A stretch of DNA of 64,000 bases from Sphingobacterium puteale. Its GTDB lineage: Bacteria > Bacteroidota > Bacteroidia > Sphingobacteriales > Sphingobacteriaceae. The notes under the pieces are model-generated. The model searched no databases. It saw only the letters and a list, made by a program, of their open reading frames with translations, and was not told the DNA's origin. The stretch covers positions 331,566 through 395,565 of the forward strand of contig NZ_RBWS01000008.1 in assembly GCF_003627955.1 (NCBI RefSeq). The letters run 5' to 3'. Each line of letters opens with the position of its first letter. Positions within the stretch are counted from its first letter, which is position 1. Positions 1 to 10,044 of this stretch are shown here, piece by piece. Made by a program: the position numbers and the translations under genes.

Positions 1-498
1 CAAAAGCAAGGTACATCATCTGGAAATCCTAGTTATGGTTCTTCCAATACAAGTGCAGCTTCGGGACCTAGCGCCTCAGAGTGGAAATCTGCCGTGAAAG
101 GAACTTGGACACTGAATTCAATCGATAGGGAAAACTTACCTTCTACGTTCACGATTAAAAGCGTCTTTGAAGAAGCTCCAGCAGAGTGTTTTGTAGGTAG
201 TTCATGGAATTTTATTGGAAACGGAAAGGGATCAATCACCTTTAACGCGCAAGGTACTTTATGTGCTCCGGGGGCATCACGTGAGATCTTCTGGTCTATC
301 TATAATCCTGGAAAAGGTCTAGGTGAGCCGCAATTCCAGTTTAAAAAGATCTATGCAGGAGATAAAGCCAAAAACGTGACCACAGGTTACCGTTTGGATC
401 TGTCTTATTCTGATGGTAATAAATTAGTCATGAAAATGCCGTTGACAGTTGCCAATGGTGAAGCATATTTGGTCTTTAATTTCTCCCGCGTAAATTAA
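1..498 (+). CDS. Lipocalin-like protein, C-terminal part (5' end outside window)
   Basis: The reading frame is open from the first base, so this is the C-terminal 165 residues of a longer protein. The first ~30 visible residues are a Ser/Gly/Asn/Ala-rich linker. The rest reads as a small beta-rich domain beginning KGTWTLNSID, with alternating hydrophobic strands ending AYLVFNFSRVN. That pattern is typical of the lipocalin-like domains on Bacteroidota lipoproteins. The lipobox and signal peptide would lie upstream and cannot be checked. A clear terminator follows 26 bases after the stop, so it ends its transcript. Family assignment is by fold pattern only; function is unknown. Confidence 0.6.
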   Translation, partial: QKQGTSSGNPSYGSSNTSAASGPSASEWKSAVKGTWTLNSIDRENLPSTFTIKSVFEEAPAECFVGSSWNFIGNGKGSITFNAQGTLCAPGASREIFWSIYNPGKGLGEPQFQFKKIYAGDKAKNVTTGYRLDLSYSDGNKLVMKMPLTVANGEAYLVFNFSRVN

Positions 499-523
499 CA
501 GAAGCAAGAAAAAAGGCATAATG

Positions 524-554
524 AAAAGCTATAGGAAATCCTATGGCTTTTTTT
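524..554 (+). terminator. Rho-independent terminator after the lipocalin-like gene
   Basis: The arms AAAAGCTATAGGA and TCCTATGGCTTTT pair with one wobble or mismatch across a two-base loop and run into seven T residues. It lies between the first gene and gmd, both on the plus strand, so gmd probably has its own promoter. Confidence 0.8.
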
Positions 555-692
555 GTTGAAAATTTAATACTTTTACACTCCGAAACCATCATGATTTATT
601 CCTATTGGGAATGGAGTTGAACAGATTTATCGGATGAAAAATAGCATGATTCCCGGCGACAAGGCTAGGAATTGCTCAATATAGATAGAAAT

Positions 693-1844
693 ATGGCTGA
701 ACAAAACACGAAAACTGCATTGATAACAGGTATTACAGGTCAAGATGGTGCCTATTTAGCAGAATTCCTATTGAAAAAAGGTTATAGGGTACATGGTCTA
801 AAACGCCGGAGCTCCCTTTTCAATACCGATCGTATTGATCACCTTTATCAAGATCCCCATCTTGACAATAGAAATTTTACATTGCATTTTGGTGATTTGA
901 CTGATTCAACCAATTTGATCCGCGTTATTCAGGAGACGCAACCGGATGAAATCTACAATCTAGCGGCGCAATCCCACGTTAAGGTAAGTTTTGATACCCC
1001 CGAATATACCGCCAATGCCGATGGAATCGGTACACTTCGTATATTGGAAGCAGTCAGATTACTGGGAATGATTGAGAAAACACGTATTTATCAGGCCTCA
1101 ACTTCTGAGCTATATGGTCTGGTGCAAGCGGTGCCGCAAAGTGAAACTACTCCTTTCTACCCGCGAAGCCCGTATGCTGTTGCCAAGATGTATGGCTATT
1201 GGATTACTGTTAATTACCGCGAAGCCTATAAGATGTATGCCTGTAACGGTATTTTGTTCAATCACGAAAGTCCTGTTCGGGGCGAGACATTTGTGACGCG
1301 TAAAATAACCCGTGCTGTAGCAAAAATTGCATTGGGATTGCAGGACAAACTCTATCTGGGAAATCTTTCTGCTCAACGGGATTGGGGACATGCAAAGGAC
1401 TATGTTGAGGCGATGTGGTTGATACTCCAACAGGAAAAACCTGAGGATTTTGTCATTGCGACCGGAGTTACCACAACTGTCAGAGACTTTGTCCGCTTAG
1501 CTTTTGCCGAACTGGGGATTGAAATCGAATTCAGCGGGAAAGGAGAGCAAGAAAAAGGAGTGATCATTGATGTTGATGAGGAGCGTTTGGCCGAATTGAA
1601 TATTGATAAATCGCAGATTAAGTTTGGGCAAACAGTCGTTAAAGTGGATCCGGCTTATTACCGACCGACAGAAGTTGATTTGCTTATTGGAGATCCTACC
1701 AAAGCAAATACCAAGCTAGGCTGGAAACCTAAATATAACCTCCAGATGCTCGTAACAGATATGGTACAATCAGATCTGCATCTCATGAGAAAGGAAGAAT
1801 ATTTGAAACAAGGTGGTTTTCAGACACTGAACTATTTTGAATAA
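693..1844 (+). CDS. gmd: GDP-mannose 4,6-dehydratase
   Basis: Converts GDP-D-mannose to GDP-4-keto-6-deoxy-D-mannose, the entry step to GDP-fucose or GDP-rhamnose for surface polysaccharides; cytoplasmic, NADP-dependent. It is an extended short-chain dehydrogenase. The Rossmann motif TGITGQDG lies at residues 12-19. [16 protein letters not shown], typical of Gmd, follows. The catalytic YxxxK lies in [12 protein letters not shown] near residue 160, and the [16 protein letters not shown] signature comes after it. The frame also opens at a TTG at 672, but the ATG at 693 gives the family-typical N-terminus just before the Rossmann strand, making 383 residues, normal for the family. No GDP-fucose synthase (fcl) lies next to it, so the end product cannot be named from this window. 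Confidence 0.95.
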   Translation: MAEQNTKTALITGITGQDGAYLAEFLLKKGYRVHGLKRRSSLFNTDRIDHLYQDPHLDNRNFTLHFGDLTDSTNLIRVIQETQPDEIYNLAAQSHVKVSFDTPEYTANADGIGTLRILEAVRLLGMIEKTRIYQASTSELYGLVQAVPQSETTPFYPRSPYAVAKMYGYWITVNYREAYKMYACNGILFNHESPVRGETFVTRKITRAVAKIALGLQDKLYLGNLSAQRDWGHAKDYVEAMWLILQQEKPEDFVIATGVTTTVRDFVRLAFAELGIEIEFSGKGEQEKGVIIDVDEERLAELNIDKSQIKFGQTVVKVDPAYYRPTEVDLLIGDPTKANTKLGWKPKYNLQMLVTDMVQSDLHLMRKEEYLKQGGFQTLNYFE

Positions 1845-1943
1845 TTCATAATTGATAAGGAAAAAATAAAACTGGAATAATTTTTGTTTAAACATTTATT
1901 GGTATGAATCAATGAATTCATACGATGAATATGACAGTGTATT

Positions 1944-2870
1944 ATGATGAATTCAGAGGTTGTTTCGAATAAGAAGGAGGACGAAAAGAAGAGAGATTCT
2001 TCTAAAGTTTATTTCTTCATCATTGCGATAGCAGCGTTACTAGCAACGAATATATATTTTTATGTTAAGTTTAAGACGAATGGAGAAAAAGTCTATGCCT
2101 TAACTGTAGAAAAAGAAAACCTTCAGGTACAGATCGATCGGATAGAGGCCGAGTTGGATAAGATTGACGTTGAAAATATTCAATTGACTCCTGAGATGAC
2201 GGTGCAAAAGGATGATTCGAGAGCAGAAATTGCTGCGTTACGGAAAAAGCTTGAAAATAAAAGCATTACTCCTAAAGATATTGATGATGCGCAACGTAAA
2301 ATCAATCTATTAAAGAAGCAAGTTGACAATTATCGTGTGGATGTTCAGCGATTGATTCAGGAAAATCAAATTTTATCAAAGCAGAATTCAAATTTGAATG
2401 AGTCTGTTGCCGAGAAAAACAAACAAATTACTTCTTTGACGACGACTAATTCTGAATTGAAGGAGAAAGTGACAACAGCATCTGCTTTAAAGGTCTCAAG
2501 TATCAGCATTAATGGGCTTGAGGTCAAAAAAAATGGTAAAGAGTCTGTTGAAGAACGGGCCAAGCGTGTGGATAAACTGAAGATCAATTTTACCATCGCC
2601 GATAATGCACTGGCAAAAAATGGAGAGCGGGACATTTATATAAGAATTATCGATCCGCAAGGTAACCTGGTTGTTCAGGGAGACAATATTTTCTTTGTTC
2701 ATGGTGAAAAATTGCAATATACCTTTAAGCATAATATTTTGTTTACGAATAAAGGAGAGGATTATATTGTGTATTGGGCAGCAGAGAATGGTTTTACCAA
2801 AGGAGCATATACGGTATTACTTTACGAAGACAATGCTATAATGGGCAGATCCACAGTGGTATTGCGTTAG
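1944..2870 (+). CDS. Membrane-anchored coiled-coil protein
   Basis: 308 residues. A short charged cytoplasmic N-terminus (KKEDEKKRDSSK) is followed by one membrane segment at about residues 22-42 (YFFIIAIAALLATNIYFYV). A long charged heptad-rich stretch from ~50 to ~180 looks like a coiled coil. A beta-rich C-terminal domain of ~120 residues contains RDIYIRIIDPQGNLVVQGD and ends near GRSTVVLR. The topology suggests a coiled-coil stalk and globular domain in the periplasm. I do not recognise a named family. Tandem ATG codons at 1944 and 1947 are both possible starts. It stands alone between gmd and a terminator, with a 22-base inverted repeat (1902-1923) just upstream. Confidence 0.75.
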   Translation: MMNSEVVSNKKEDEKKRDSSKVYFFIIAIAALLATNIYFYVKFKTNGEKVYALTVEKENLQVQIDRIEAELDKIDVENIQLTPEMTVQKDDSRAEIAALRKKLENKSITPKDIDDAQRKINLLKKQVDNYRVDVQRLIQENQILSKQNSNLNESVAEKNKQITSLTTTNSELKEKVTTASALKVSSISINGLEVKKNGKESVEERAKRVDKLKINFTIADNALAKNGERDIYIRIIDPQGNLVVQGDNIFFVHGEKLQYTFKHNILFTNKGEDYIVYWAAENGFTKGAYTVLLYEDNAIMGRSTVVLR

Positions 2871-2895
2871 TAAAGCAGTAATATAAAAAAGATAG

Positions 2896-2928
2896 AACGG
2901 GCGTCCCACAGTGATGCCCGTTTCGTTT
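2896..2928 (+). terminator. Rho-independent terminator after the coiled-coil gene
   Basis: The stem AACGGGCGTC / GATGCCCGTT is followed by a T-rich run (TTTCGTTTT), 26 bases after the stop of the coiled-coil protein gene. Confidence 0.8.
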
Positions 2929-3250
2929 TACAGTCCGCTCAATTTTTCAGTTTGGTTTTAGGATCTTTTTGTCATTTACTTTACGACACAAATGAAATTC
3001 TTTAGGATCAGGCGTACAAAAGTTGATGATTTAGTCCAAGTGGCGAAGAAGTCACTAAATGGCATTATGTGATGATCCTATTTGCCTATGACCTAAGATG
3101 ATGAACAATTGCCCATTCGCCAAATTCAATATCGACTTTACTACGCTTCCATATATACAAGGCATTGAAATTGGTATAGGGGTTGGATCAAAAGTCAATT
3201 TTACTATATTGATGCCAAATAAAATTCGACACTTTGTTAGATTCAGCGAA
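2929..3250. other. Intergenic stretch with no recognised gene
   Basis: Between two terminators lies about 320 bases with only short open frames. A 26-codon frame starts at the ATG at 2992 (MKFFRIRRTKVDDLVQVAKK and six more residues), and an 82-codon plus-strand frame spans 3098-3346 but runs straight through the terminator at 3251-3289. Neither resembles a protein I know, and no tRNA fold or riboswitch core was seen. It could be a decayed gene or hold a small RNA ended by the second terminator. Confidence 0.4.
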
Positions 3251-3289
3251 AAAGGGTCAAACCTCATCTGGAGATTTGACCCTTTTTTT
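3251..3289. terminator. Bidirectional Rho-independent terminator
   Basis: GGGTCAAA pairs with TTTGACCC across a 13-base loop. It is followed by seven T on the plus strand and preceded by a run of A, so it also works on the minus strand. It lies 140 bases past the end of the sensor kinase gene and is the nearest strong stop signal for it. Confidence 0.8.
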
Positions 3290-3429
3290 ATGATTTCTGT
3301 AATTAAAAGCTATCCTCTCAAATTTAATTCTGATTTGCAAATGTGAATTTCATTTATAATACGGCCGCCTTCTTTTATTTATAAAATAGGCGCTCTAGAT
3401 ATGGTCAGTTTATTTTTACGCCATGCCGA

Positions 3430-6400
3430 TTAAGACTCTATTTGCTGTAATGGAAGTAGGATATGGAAGGTGGTTCCCTCCCCCTCCATTGTTTCAAAGT
3501 AGATCTGTCCGTTACAAGCTTCTATCGTTTTCTTAACGAGTACCAGGCCTAAACCATTTCCGGAGCTTTTTGTGGTGAAGTTAATTTGGAATATCTGATC
3601 TTTCATCCCTTCGGGTATTCCATAACCATTGTCCTTGACATCTATCTTTACAAACTTGTCTGAGTATCGTTCGATGGATATTTCTATCTTCATGTTTTTT
3701 CTTCCATATCCACCCTCAATGGCATTTTTTATCAAATTATTGAATGTCCGGAGGAGCTCATTGCCATCGGCTTTAACAATCAGTGTTTTTTGATCAGCAT
3801 TATTTATTAAGCGGATGTTAACGTTTGGGGTATTGTTATAGAGTGATATGGATTTCACAACTTTTTCAACGATATTGATATTTTCCATCACCGTCGTTGG
3901 AAATTTTGCAAAGTGGGAAAACTCTGAAGCAATCTGTGTCAATGCATCTATTTGCTCAATAAATGAGGTGGAAAACTTATTGAAGCGATCCGGAAACTTC
4001 GGATCATTGTCTTTATACGATCTTCGAAGCTGTTGTATGCCTAATTTCATGGGCGTCAACGGATTTTTAATTTCATGTGCGATCTGCTGCGCCATCTCAC
4101 GCCAGGTAGATTCACGTTCCGTGTCCTTGATCTTATTGGCATAGTCCTCCAGTTTTATGATCATGAGGTTATACTCTTTGATTAATGTCCCTATTTCATC
4201 GTTTCTTTGCCAGAAAAGGGGTTCGTTAGGCTGTCCCAGCCGAAGCTGAGAGATCTTTCTACTGATGATACTGAGTGGATTGGTTACACTGTTGGCAACA
4301 AAAGTGGCATAGAAACCGAAACCAATGATGATTAATGAATAGATATTGACAATGGTATTAAGTAGTAAATTTTTATTGATATTTTCTTCTTTTTGAAGCG
4401 AGAAATTCGGAATGCCTATATAAGCGACCGTGCTGTAATCTTTATCCCTAATTGTAACGTAACTTGTTTCAAACTGAAAGGTTCCGATTCCCTCATCTTC
4501 AATTGTTTCTGATTTTTTTAGCAGCGAAAGATTTTTTAGCGCTATCGGGTTGATGAATGTGGAGAAAAGTTCCAGGTCATAAATTCGGCGTTGTGAACTA
4601 TACAAAAGCCTGCCTGATTTTGAGTACAGGTTGAAATCCTTTGATATGGTCTCAGATAATGTCTTTAGAATGCTAATAAGTTGGTTTTCATTGGAGACTT
4701 CATCGGTATTGGGGAGCATATTTTCTATCCGTTTTCCTAGTTCAATAATGAAACGCTCCTTACTATTTCTATTGTTGTTGTAGAGCTGTTTATTGATGCT
4801 GATATATGAAATCACAGCCGATATCAGAATGGCTAAGATCACCGAGGAAATAATCGAGGTCTGGATACGTGTCGAATATTGTATTTTATTGATGATTTTA
4901 TAGAATTGATATTTCAGATTGCGAAACGTCAGTTTTGTATTTTTCAGGAAGATATAAAACGAAGTGACATAATGAAACAACATGAAAATCATGAAAAACA
5001 CCAAAAACAGGAAAGAGGATGTCGCGACATAATCCCAAAACGATGGTTTCTGTTTACTAATGACATAGGTTGAAAAGGTATTGGCAACATAAGCCATGTG
5101 TAGGTATGAATCCCGATCCAATATCTCAATATATTCTCCAGGTACACCTTTTAATCCCCGGAGGTTATTTTCATAGGTATACTTGCCAAATTGCGTGACA
5201 AGCGAGCCTCCTTTATACAAGGCAATGGAATACTCTCCTTTATTATAATATTGCGAATTATTGATCCGCATATCTGTCAGTATTTCGGGATACGGTACCG
5301 TATAACTGAAATCCTTGTTGGATAGATTAATAATCACGTTAACGACCCTGTTTTGATCGATTGTCACCGGAATAATCGAAAAATATTCATGTGTTCCAAG
5401 TTCAGCACTGGCACGGTAAAAATTTTGAGTAACCTTGATCGATTTATTGATTACTTTCTCTCGATATTCATTAATCTTATTTTGACTGTTCGGATTTAAT
5501 GGAATACTATTTTGATCATAGTAATATGCCTTAAAGTCATATTTTGAAAGATATCCACTGAAGTATTTTTTCTTGATAAAATCATTGATGGCATCGGTAT
5601 TTGTATAGGGTAAGCTGATATTGAACAAGTGTTTTAGTTCCTTATCATTGGTAATTCCATTCTCAATATCTGAAAATAGTGAAACAGCATTAACGTCATC
5701 TTCCGATTGAAGATTGTTTAACAAGATCTTCATGTCAATGAGATCTCGCTCCTGATAGAAACGAGCATGCGTAATGGTACTTATGATCGCCCAAAGGATC
5801 AAAACGGCGATATAATTGGTCAGAATATGCCTATCAAAGTATTTCTCGCCGAAAGATTTGATTAGGATAATCAGGGCTAAAAGCAGATTGACCAAGCTAT
5901 TTTTCTCAATGTAAATGGAGATAATGAGAATCACAAATATGACACAGGCCAATTGGATATTTAACAACTGAGTAGGTTTTAGTTCCAACTTTTTAAGAAA
6001 GAACAATACCAGATCTATGTAAATGCTTAATGCTAATATTCCCATTCCGACAATGCCTAAATCCACCCAACTCAGGAAATGCAGGTCAACAAGTTTGGTG
6101 AAATCGAAATAGATATTATTTGAATGGGTGATCAGTGTGCCAGCAATATCATATAAAAGTGCAAAGGCAAAATATATACTCAGTATAAAGCCAATGGCAA
6201 TAGGTAGTCTAAAGAGACGGATATTTTTGATTTTGTCAAAATTGAGCTCCTTTCGAATGGAATAGATAAATAGTATCCACCATAGGATCAATATTGTCGT
6301 GGATAACACCGACCAAATATTTGGGAAGAATCTATTATAGGCATAGTTGCGGGAGTCAAATATAGCAAACGTGGCATTTTCAGAGAGCAGATTCCATTTC

Positions 6401-7185
6401 AGGTCCGCAAATTTCACCAAGACAAATATACCCGCCAATAACACTATTGCCCACCAAGCTCTTTTGGTCTTTGCCATGTGCAGGCAAAGGCTGTTGAAGA
6501 AAATCAAAAGCGCAATCCATGCCAGTAACCAGCAGAAGAATTGTAAGATGGTATAGATATTTTCATGCTCGCCATCTTTAAGCTTCACAGAAAATAGATA
6601 AGAGCCCTCATTGCTGTAGATATTTTTGATGGCTACGGTATCCGTATAGGAGGCAATGTCGATGTTTCGCGTATCAAAAAAGTTTCTGCGTAGCGAAGAG
6701 TTTAAGTAAGGATTGTTATTGTTGGTATAAGGCTTAACAAGAATATAGGCAAGTATGCTAATATTTCCAATTGTTTTTTTACGAATGACGTAGGACCTAT
6801 TGTCATCTTGTACGAAATTAGATTTTTCTAAGAAGCCCTGATCGGTGATCGGTACAAATAAATTTGTGCTCCACATCTTGGGTTGATGGTCCTTAAAGAG
6901 GAAAAGATAAACCTCTTGATCGTTTTTATACCTTTCGAAGGCTTGATAGACGGCTATGGGGTATTGATCGTAATTTTTAAATGTTTTGAGCAGCAGCGAG
7001 TCCTTAAAAATAAGATCTACCTTTTTTTCTTGTTCGGAGATATAATCATTGAGTGATTTGGTATCGATGTCAAGTATTTCCTTATTTGTAACAGATTCTT
7101 TGATGGTGATCGCTGTTCCTATAAAGCATAGTGTTAAGATAAGTAGAAGTAAACGAATTTTTATACCAGAATTCACGTTAGTCAA
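3430..7185 (-). CDS. Very large multi-pass NtrY-like sensor histidine kinase
   Basis: 1251 residues. An inner-membrane sensor kinase that should autophosphorylate on His and pass phosphate to a response regulator not encoded nearby. The N-terminal signal/membrane helix (~8-26) is followed by an extracytoplasmic region to ~210 and a block of about seven to eight membrane helices (~212-470). A second large extracytoplasmic region (~475-735), more helices near 740 and 795, a third sensing loop and a helix near 960 follow. HAMP comes next (VTNPLSIISRKISQLRLG). HisKA has the phospho-acceptor in AQQIAHEIKNPLTPMKLG (His ~1037), an NtrY/GHKL-type motif. HATPase_c follows, with N-box FNNLIKNAIEGG (~1148), DNGYGIP and NGLGLVLVKK. 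It lies downstream of sdhB behind a terminator. The ligand is unknown; the length and three sensing regions are unusual for the class. Confidence 0.9.
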   Translation of the reverse strand: MTNVNSGIKIRLLLLILTLCFIGTAITIKESVTNKEILDIDTKSLNDYISEQEKKVDLIFKDSLLLKTFKNYDQYPIAVYQAFERYKNDQEVYLFLFKDHQPKMWSTNLFVPITDQGFLEKSNFVQDDNRSYVIRKKTIGNISILAYILVKPYTNNNNPYLNSSLRRNFFDTRNIDIASYTDTVAIKNIYSNEGSYLFSVKLKDGEHENIYTILQFFCWLLAWIALLIFFNSLCLHMAKTKRAWWAIVLLAGIFVLVKFADLKWNLLSENATFAIFDSRNYAYNRFFPNIWSVLSTTILILWWILFIYSIRKELNFDKIKNIRLFRLPIAIGFILSIYFAFALLYDIAGTLITHSNNIYFDFTKLVDLHFLSWVDLGIVGMGILALSIYIDLVLFFLKKLELKPTQLLNIQLACVIFVILIISIYIEKNSLVNLLLALIILIKSFGEKYFDRHILTNYIAVLILWAIISTITHARFYQERDLIDMKILLNNLQSEDDVNAVSLFSDIENGITNDKELKHLFNISLPYTNTDAINDFIKKKYFSGYLSKYDFKAYYYDQNSIPLNPNSQNKINEYREKVINKSIKVTQNFYRASAELGTHEYFSIIPVTIDQNRVVNVIINLSNKDFSYTVPYPEILTDMRINNSQYYNKGEYSIALYKGGSLVTQFGKYTYENNLRGLKGVPGEYIEILDRDSYLHMAYVANTFSTYVISKQKPSFWDYVATSSFLFLVFFMIFMLFHYVTSFYIFLKNTKLTFRNLKYQFYKIINKIQYSTRIQTSIISSVILAILISAVISYISINKQLYNNNRNSKERFIIELGKRIENMLPNTDEVSNENQLISILKTLSETISKDFNLYSKSGRLLYSSQRRIYDLELFSTFINPIALKNLSLLKKSETIEDEGIGTFQFETSYVTIRDKDYSTVAYIGIPNFSLQKEENINKNLLLNTIVNIYSLIIIGFGFYATFVANSVTNPLSIISRKISQLRLGQPNEPLFWQRNDEIGTLIKEYNLMIIKLEDYANKIKDTERESTWREMAQQIAHEIKNPLTPMKLGIQQLRRSYKDNDPKFPDRFNKFSTSFIEQIDALTQIASEFSHFAKFPTTVMENINIVEKVVKSISLYNNTPNVNIRLINNADQKTLIVKADGNELLRTFNNLIKNAIEGGYGRKNMKIEISIERYSDKFVKIDVKDNGYGIPEGMKDQIFQINFTTKSSGNGLGLVLVKKTIEACNGQIYFETMEGEGTTFHILLPLQQIES

Positions 7186-7205
7186 TTTACATTATTGTAA
7201 ATATA

Positions 7206-7241
7206 AAAAAAAGTCCTTGCTTTCTTAGGACAAGGACTTTT
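7206..7241 (-). terminator. Terminator of the sdhCAB operon
   Basis: AAAAGTCCTTG pairs with CAAGGACTTTT across an 11-base loop between sdhB and the sensor kinase gene. Read on the minus strand it ends the succinate dehydrogenase transcript in a run of T, separating the kinase from sdh. Confidence 0.85.
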
Positions 7242-7264
7242 ATATTATTTTATTCTAAAATTGC

Positions 7265-8038
7265 TTATGCGTGTGGTTCTTCCTGTTTGAAGATTTTAGC
7301 AGTCAAATACTCGCGGTTTAAACGAGCGATATTCGTTAATTTAATACCTACTGGACATTCAGCTTCACAAGCACCGGTGTTGGTACAGTTACCGAATCCC
7401 TCAGCATCCATTTGATCTACCATTGCTTGTGCACGTTCGTAACGCTCAGTTTGACCTTGAGGCAACAAAGCAAATTGAGATACCTTAGCCGATACAAATA
7501 ACATTGCAGAAGCATTTTTACATGCTGCAACACAAGCGCCACAACCGATACACGTTGCCGATTCGAAAGCTTCGTCAGCAATACGTTTAGGAATAGGAAT
7601 CGTATTGGCATCCGGAACGCCACCTGTGTTGATATTTACATAACCACCGGCTTGTTGAATGCGATCAAAAGCCGTACGATCAACCGCAAGGTCTTTCAAT
7701 ACCGGAAATGCGGCAGCTCTCCAAGGTTCGATCACAATAGTTTGTCCATCGTGGAAACTACGCATGTGCAATTGACATGTTGTCGTACCTTCTTTAGGAC
7801 CGTGTGGGCGGCCGTTGATTACTAATGAACACATCCCACAGATTCCTTCACGACAGTCGTGATCGAAATATACAGGGTCTTCACCTTTACGTGTCAATTC
7901 CTCATTCACAATATCAAGCATCTCTAAGAAAGACATATCATCAGCGATATTGCTTGCCTGATAAGTTACAAATTGACCTTTATCTTTATCATTTTTTTGA
8001 CGCCAAACTTTCAGCGTTAAATTCATATGTTGTGCCAT
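7265..8038 (-). CDS. sdhB: Succinate dehydrogenase/fumarate reductase iron-sulfur subunit
   Basis: Passes electrons from the flavoprotein to the membrane cytochrome b and menaquinone in complex II. 257 residues. The plant-type [2Fe-2S] ligands are in [15 protein letters not shown] (~62-76) with a fourth Cys in TTCQLHM. The [4Fe-4S]/[3Fe-4S] ligands are in [11 protein letters not shown] and [15 protein letters not shown] near the C-terminus. It is the third gene of the minus-strand operon sdhC-sdhA-sdhB, 14 bases after sdhA, and is followed by a terminator. The annotation as sdh rather than frd rests on the operon type normal for aerobic Bacteroidota; the two cannot be separated by sequence alone. 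Confidence 0.96.
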   Translation of the reverse strand: MAQHMNLTLKVWRQKNDKDKGQFVTYQASNIADDMSFLEMLDIVNEELTRKGEDPVYFDHDCREGICGMCSLVINGRPHGPKEGTTTCQLHMRSFHDGQTIVIEPWRAAAFPVLKDLAVDRTAFDRIQQAGGYVNINTGGVPDANTIPIPKRIADEAFESATCIGCGACVAACKNASAMLFVSAKVSQFALLPQGQTERYERAQAMVDQMDAEGFGNCTNTGACEAECPVGIKLTNIARLNREYLTAKIFKQEEPHA

Positions 8039-8052
8039 GATAATTTTCTTTC

Positions 8053-9987
8053 TTATTTATAACTTCTTTGTGTTAACTGAACGTTCTCGAATACCAAGTC
8101 TTCCTTGTGCAATTGCTCTGGCACATTTTCACCTTTGTATTCCCAAGCAGATACGTATGCGAACTCCTCGTCATTACGTTTTGCTTCACCTTCTTCAGTT
8201 TGGCTTTCCAGACGGAAGTGACCACCACAAGACTCAGCGCGTTGTAATGCATCAACAACCATTAACTCTCCCAATTCTAAGAAGTCAGCGACGCGACCAG
8301 CTTTTTCTAAAGAAAGATTTAATTCTTCGTTTTCTCCAAGGACCTTAACGTTAGTCCAGAATTCTTTTTTCAACTCTTGAATCAAACCCTGAGCTTTTTG
8401 TAGTCCTTCAGCTGTACGAGCCATACCACAGTATTCCCACATAATGTGACCTAATTTTTTGTGGATATCATCAACTGTTTGTGTTCCATTTAAAGACAAC
8501 AATTTGTTGATTTTCTCTTCAACTTCTTTACGTGTGGACTCGAAAGCTGGGTGGCTATGATCTACTGGTGCGAAAGAACCTAGTTTAGCAAGGTAATCAC
8601 CCACAGTGTAAGGAATTACGAAATAACCATCTGCAAGACCTTGCATCAATGCCGAAGCACCTAAGCGGTTTGCACCGTGGTCAGAGAAGTTACACTCACC
8701 TAATGCATACAAACCCGGGATTGTTGTCATCAAGTTGTAATCCACCCATACACCACCCATGGTATAGTGAACAGCTGGATAGATACGCATTGGTTGTTTA
8801 TAAGGATTCTCGTCAGTGATCTGGTAGTACATGTCAAATAGGTTACCGTATTTAGCACGTACAGCATCTTCTCCTAAACGGCCAATAGCTTCTTTGAAAT
8901 CCAAGAATACCGCGAAACCAGTTTTACCGACTCCACGACCATCATCAACAGCTTCTTTGGCATTACGGGACGCTACGTCACGTGGTACAAGGTTACCGAA
9001 GGATGGATATTTACGTTCTAGGAAGTAATCTCTGTCATCTTCTTTGATGTCGTTGGCTTTGATTTCACCTTTACGTAATTTTTCAGCCATCTCTTTCGTC
9101 TTAGGAACCCATACACGGCCATCGTTACGCAAAGACTCGGACATCAAGGTCAATTTCGATTGGTGATCTCCAGTGACAGGAATACAAGTTGGGTGAATCT
9201 GTGTATAACAAGGGTTAGCGAAGTAAGCTCCGCGTTTGTGCGCTCTCCATGCTGCTGTAACATTACATCCCATTGCATTTGTAGAAAGGAAGAAGACGTT
9301 ACCATAACCACCAGTACACATCAATACCGCATGCGCTGCATGTGTTTCGATTTTTCCAGATACCAAGTCACGAGTTACGATACCTTTGGCATGACCATCG
9401 ATCATGACCAAATCCAACATCTCATGACGTGTATACGATTTTACTTTTCCTTTTTTGATTTGACGGTTCAATGCTGAATAGGCGCCAAGCAATAATTGTT
9501 GTCCAGTTTGACCACGTGCATAAAATGTACGGCTTACTTGAGCACCACCAAAAGAACGATTGTCCAATAAGCCACCATATTCACGTGCAAAAGGAACCCC
9601 TTGAGCAACACATTGGTCGATGATGTTCACAGATACTTCGGCCAAACGATAAACGTTTGCCTCGCGTGAACGGTAGTCACCACCTTTGATTGTGTCGTAG
9701 AATAAACGGAAGACAGAGTCACCATCATTTTGGTAGCTCTTTGCCGCATTGATACCACCTTGTGCCGCAATGGAGTGCGCACGACGAGGTGAATCTTGGT
9801 AACAGAAGGTAATTACATTGTATCCTAACTCAGCTAAAGATGCTGCTGCAGATGCACCAGCAAGTCCTGTACCAACAACGATAACGGTAAATTTACGTTT
9901 GTTAGCAGGGTTAACCAACTTAAGATTAAATTTATGATTTGACCACTTTTGGGCTAATGGGCCCGCTGGTACTTTTGAATCTAACAT
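8053..9987 (-). CDS. sdhA: Succinate dehydrogenase/fumarate reductase flavoprotein subunit
   Basis: Oxidises succinate to fumarate at a covalently bound FAD. 644 residues, typical of the Bacteroidota/epsilon-proteobacterial type. The dinucleotide fold [20 protein letters not shown] lies at ~36-55, and [13 protein letters not shown] contains the FAD-attachment His. The active-site region [17 protein letters not shown] follows, then [12 protein letters not shown] and [18 protein letters not shown]. The C-terminal helical domain contains [11 protein letters not shown]. It is the middle gene of sdhCAB, 57 bases after sdhC and 14 before sdhB. Confidence 0.97.
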   Translation of the reverse strand: MLDSKVPAGPLAQKWSNHKFNLKLVNPANKRKFTVIVVGTGLAGASAAASLAELGYNVITFCYQDSPRRAHSIAAQGGINAAKSYQNDGDSVFRLFYDTIKGGDYRSREANVYRLAEVSVNIIDQCVAQGVPFAREYGGLLDNRSFGGAQVSRTFYARGQTGQQLLLGAYSALNRQIKKGKVKSYTRHEMLDLVMIDGHAKGIVTRDLVSGKIETHAAHAVLMCTGGYGNVFFLSTNAMGCNVTAAWRAHKRGAYFANPCYTQIHPTCIPVTGDHQSKLTLMSESLRNDGRVWVPKTKEMAEKLRKGEIKANDIKEDDRDYFLERKYPSFGNLVPRDVASRNAKEAVDDGRGVGKTGFAVFLDFKEAIGRLGEDAVRAKYGNLFDMYYQITDENPYKQPMRIYPAVHYTMGGVWVDYNLMTTIPGLYALGECNFSDHGANRLGASALMQGLADGYFVIPYTVGDYLAKLGSFAPVDHSHPAFESTRKEVEEKINKLLSLNGTQTVDDIHKKLGHIMWEYCGMARTAEGLQKAQGLIQELKKEFWTNVKVLGENEELNLSLEKAGRVADFLELGELMVVDALQRAESCGGHFRLESQTEEGEAKRNDEEFAYVSAWEYKGENVPEQLHKEDLVFENVQLTQRSYK

Positions 9988-10044
9988 ATCTCTTAATTTT
10001 ATATTGAACGATAAGGCCTAAGCCCCACCTTAAAAGATTCTGAA

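Noticed and set aside
3098..3346. 82-codon plus-strand ORF
   Set aside because: Reads straight through a strong terminator at 3251-3289 and resembles no known protein.
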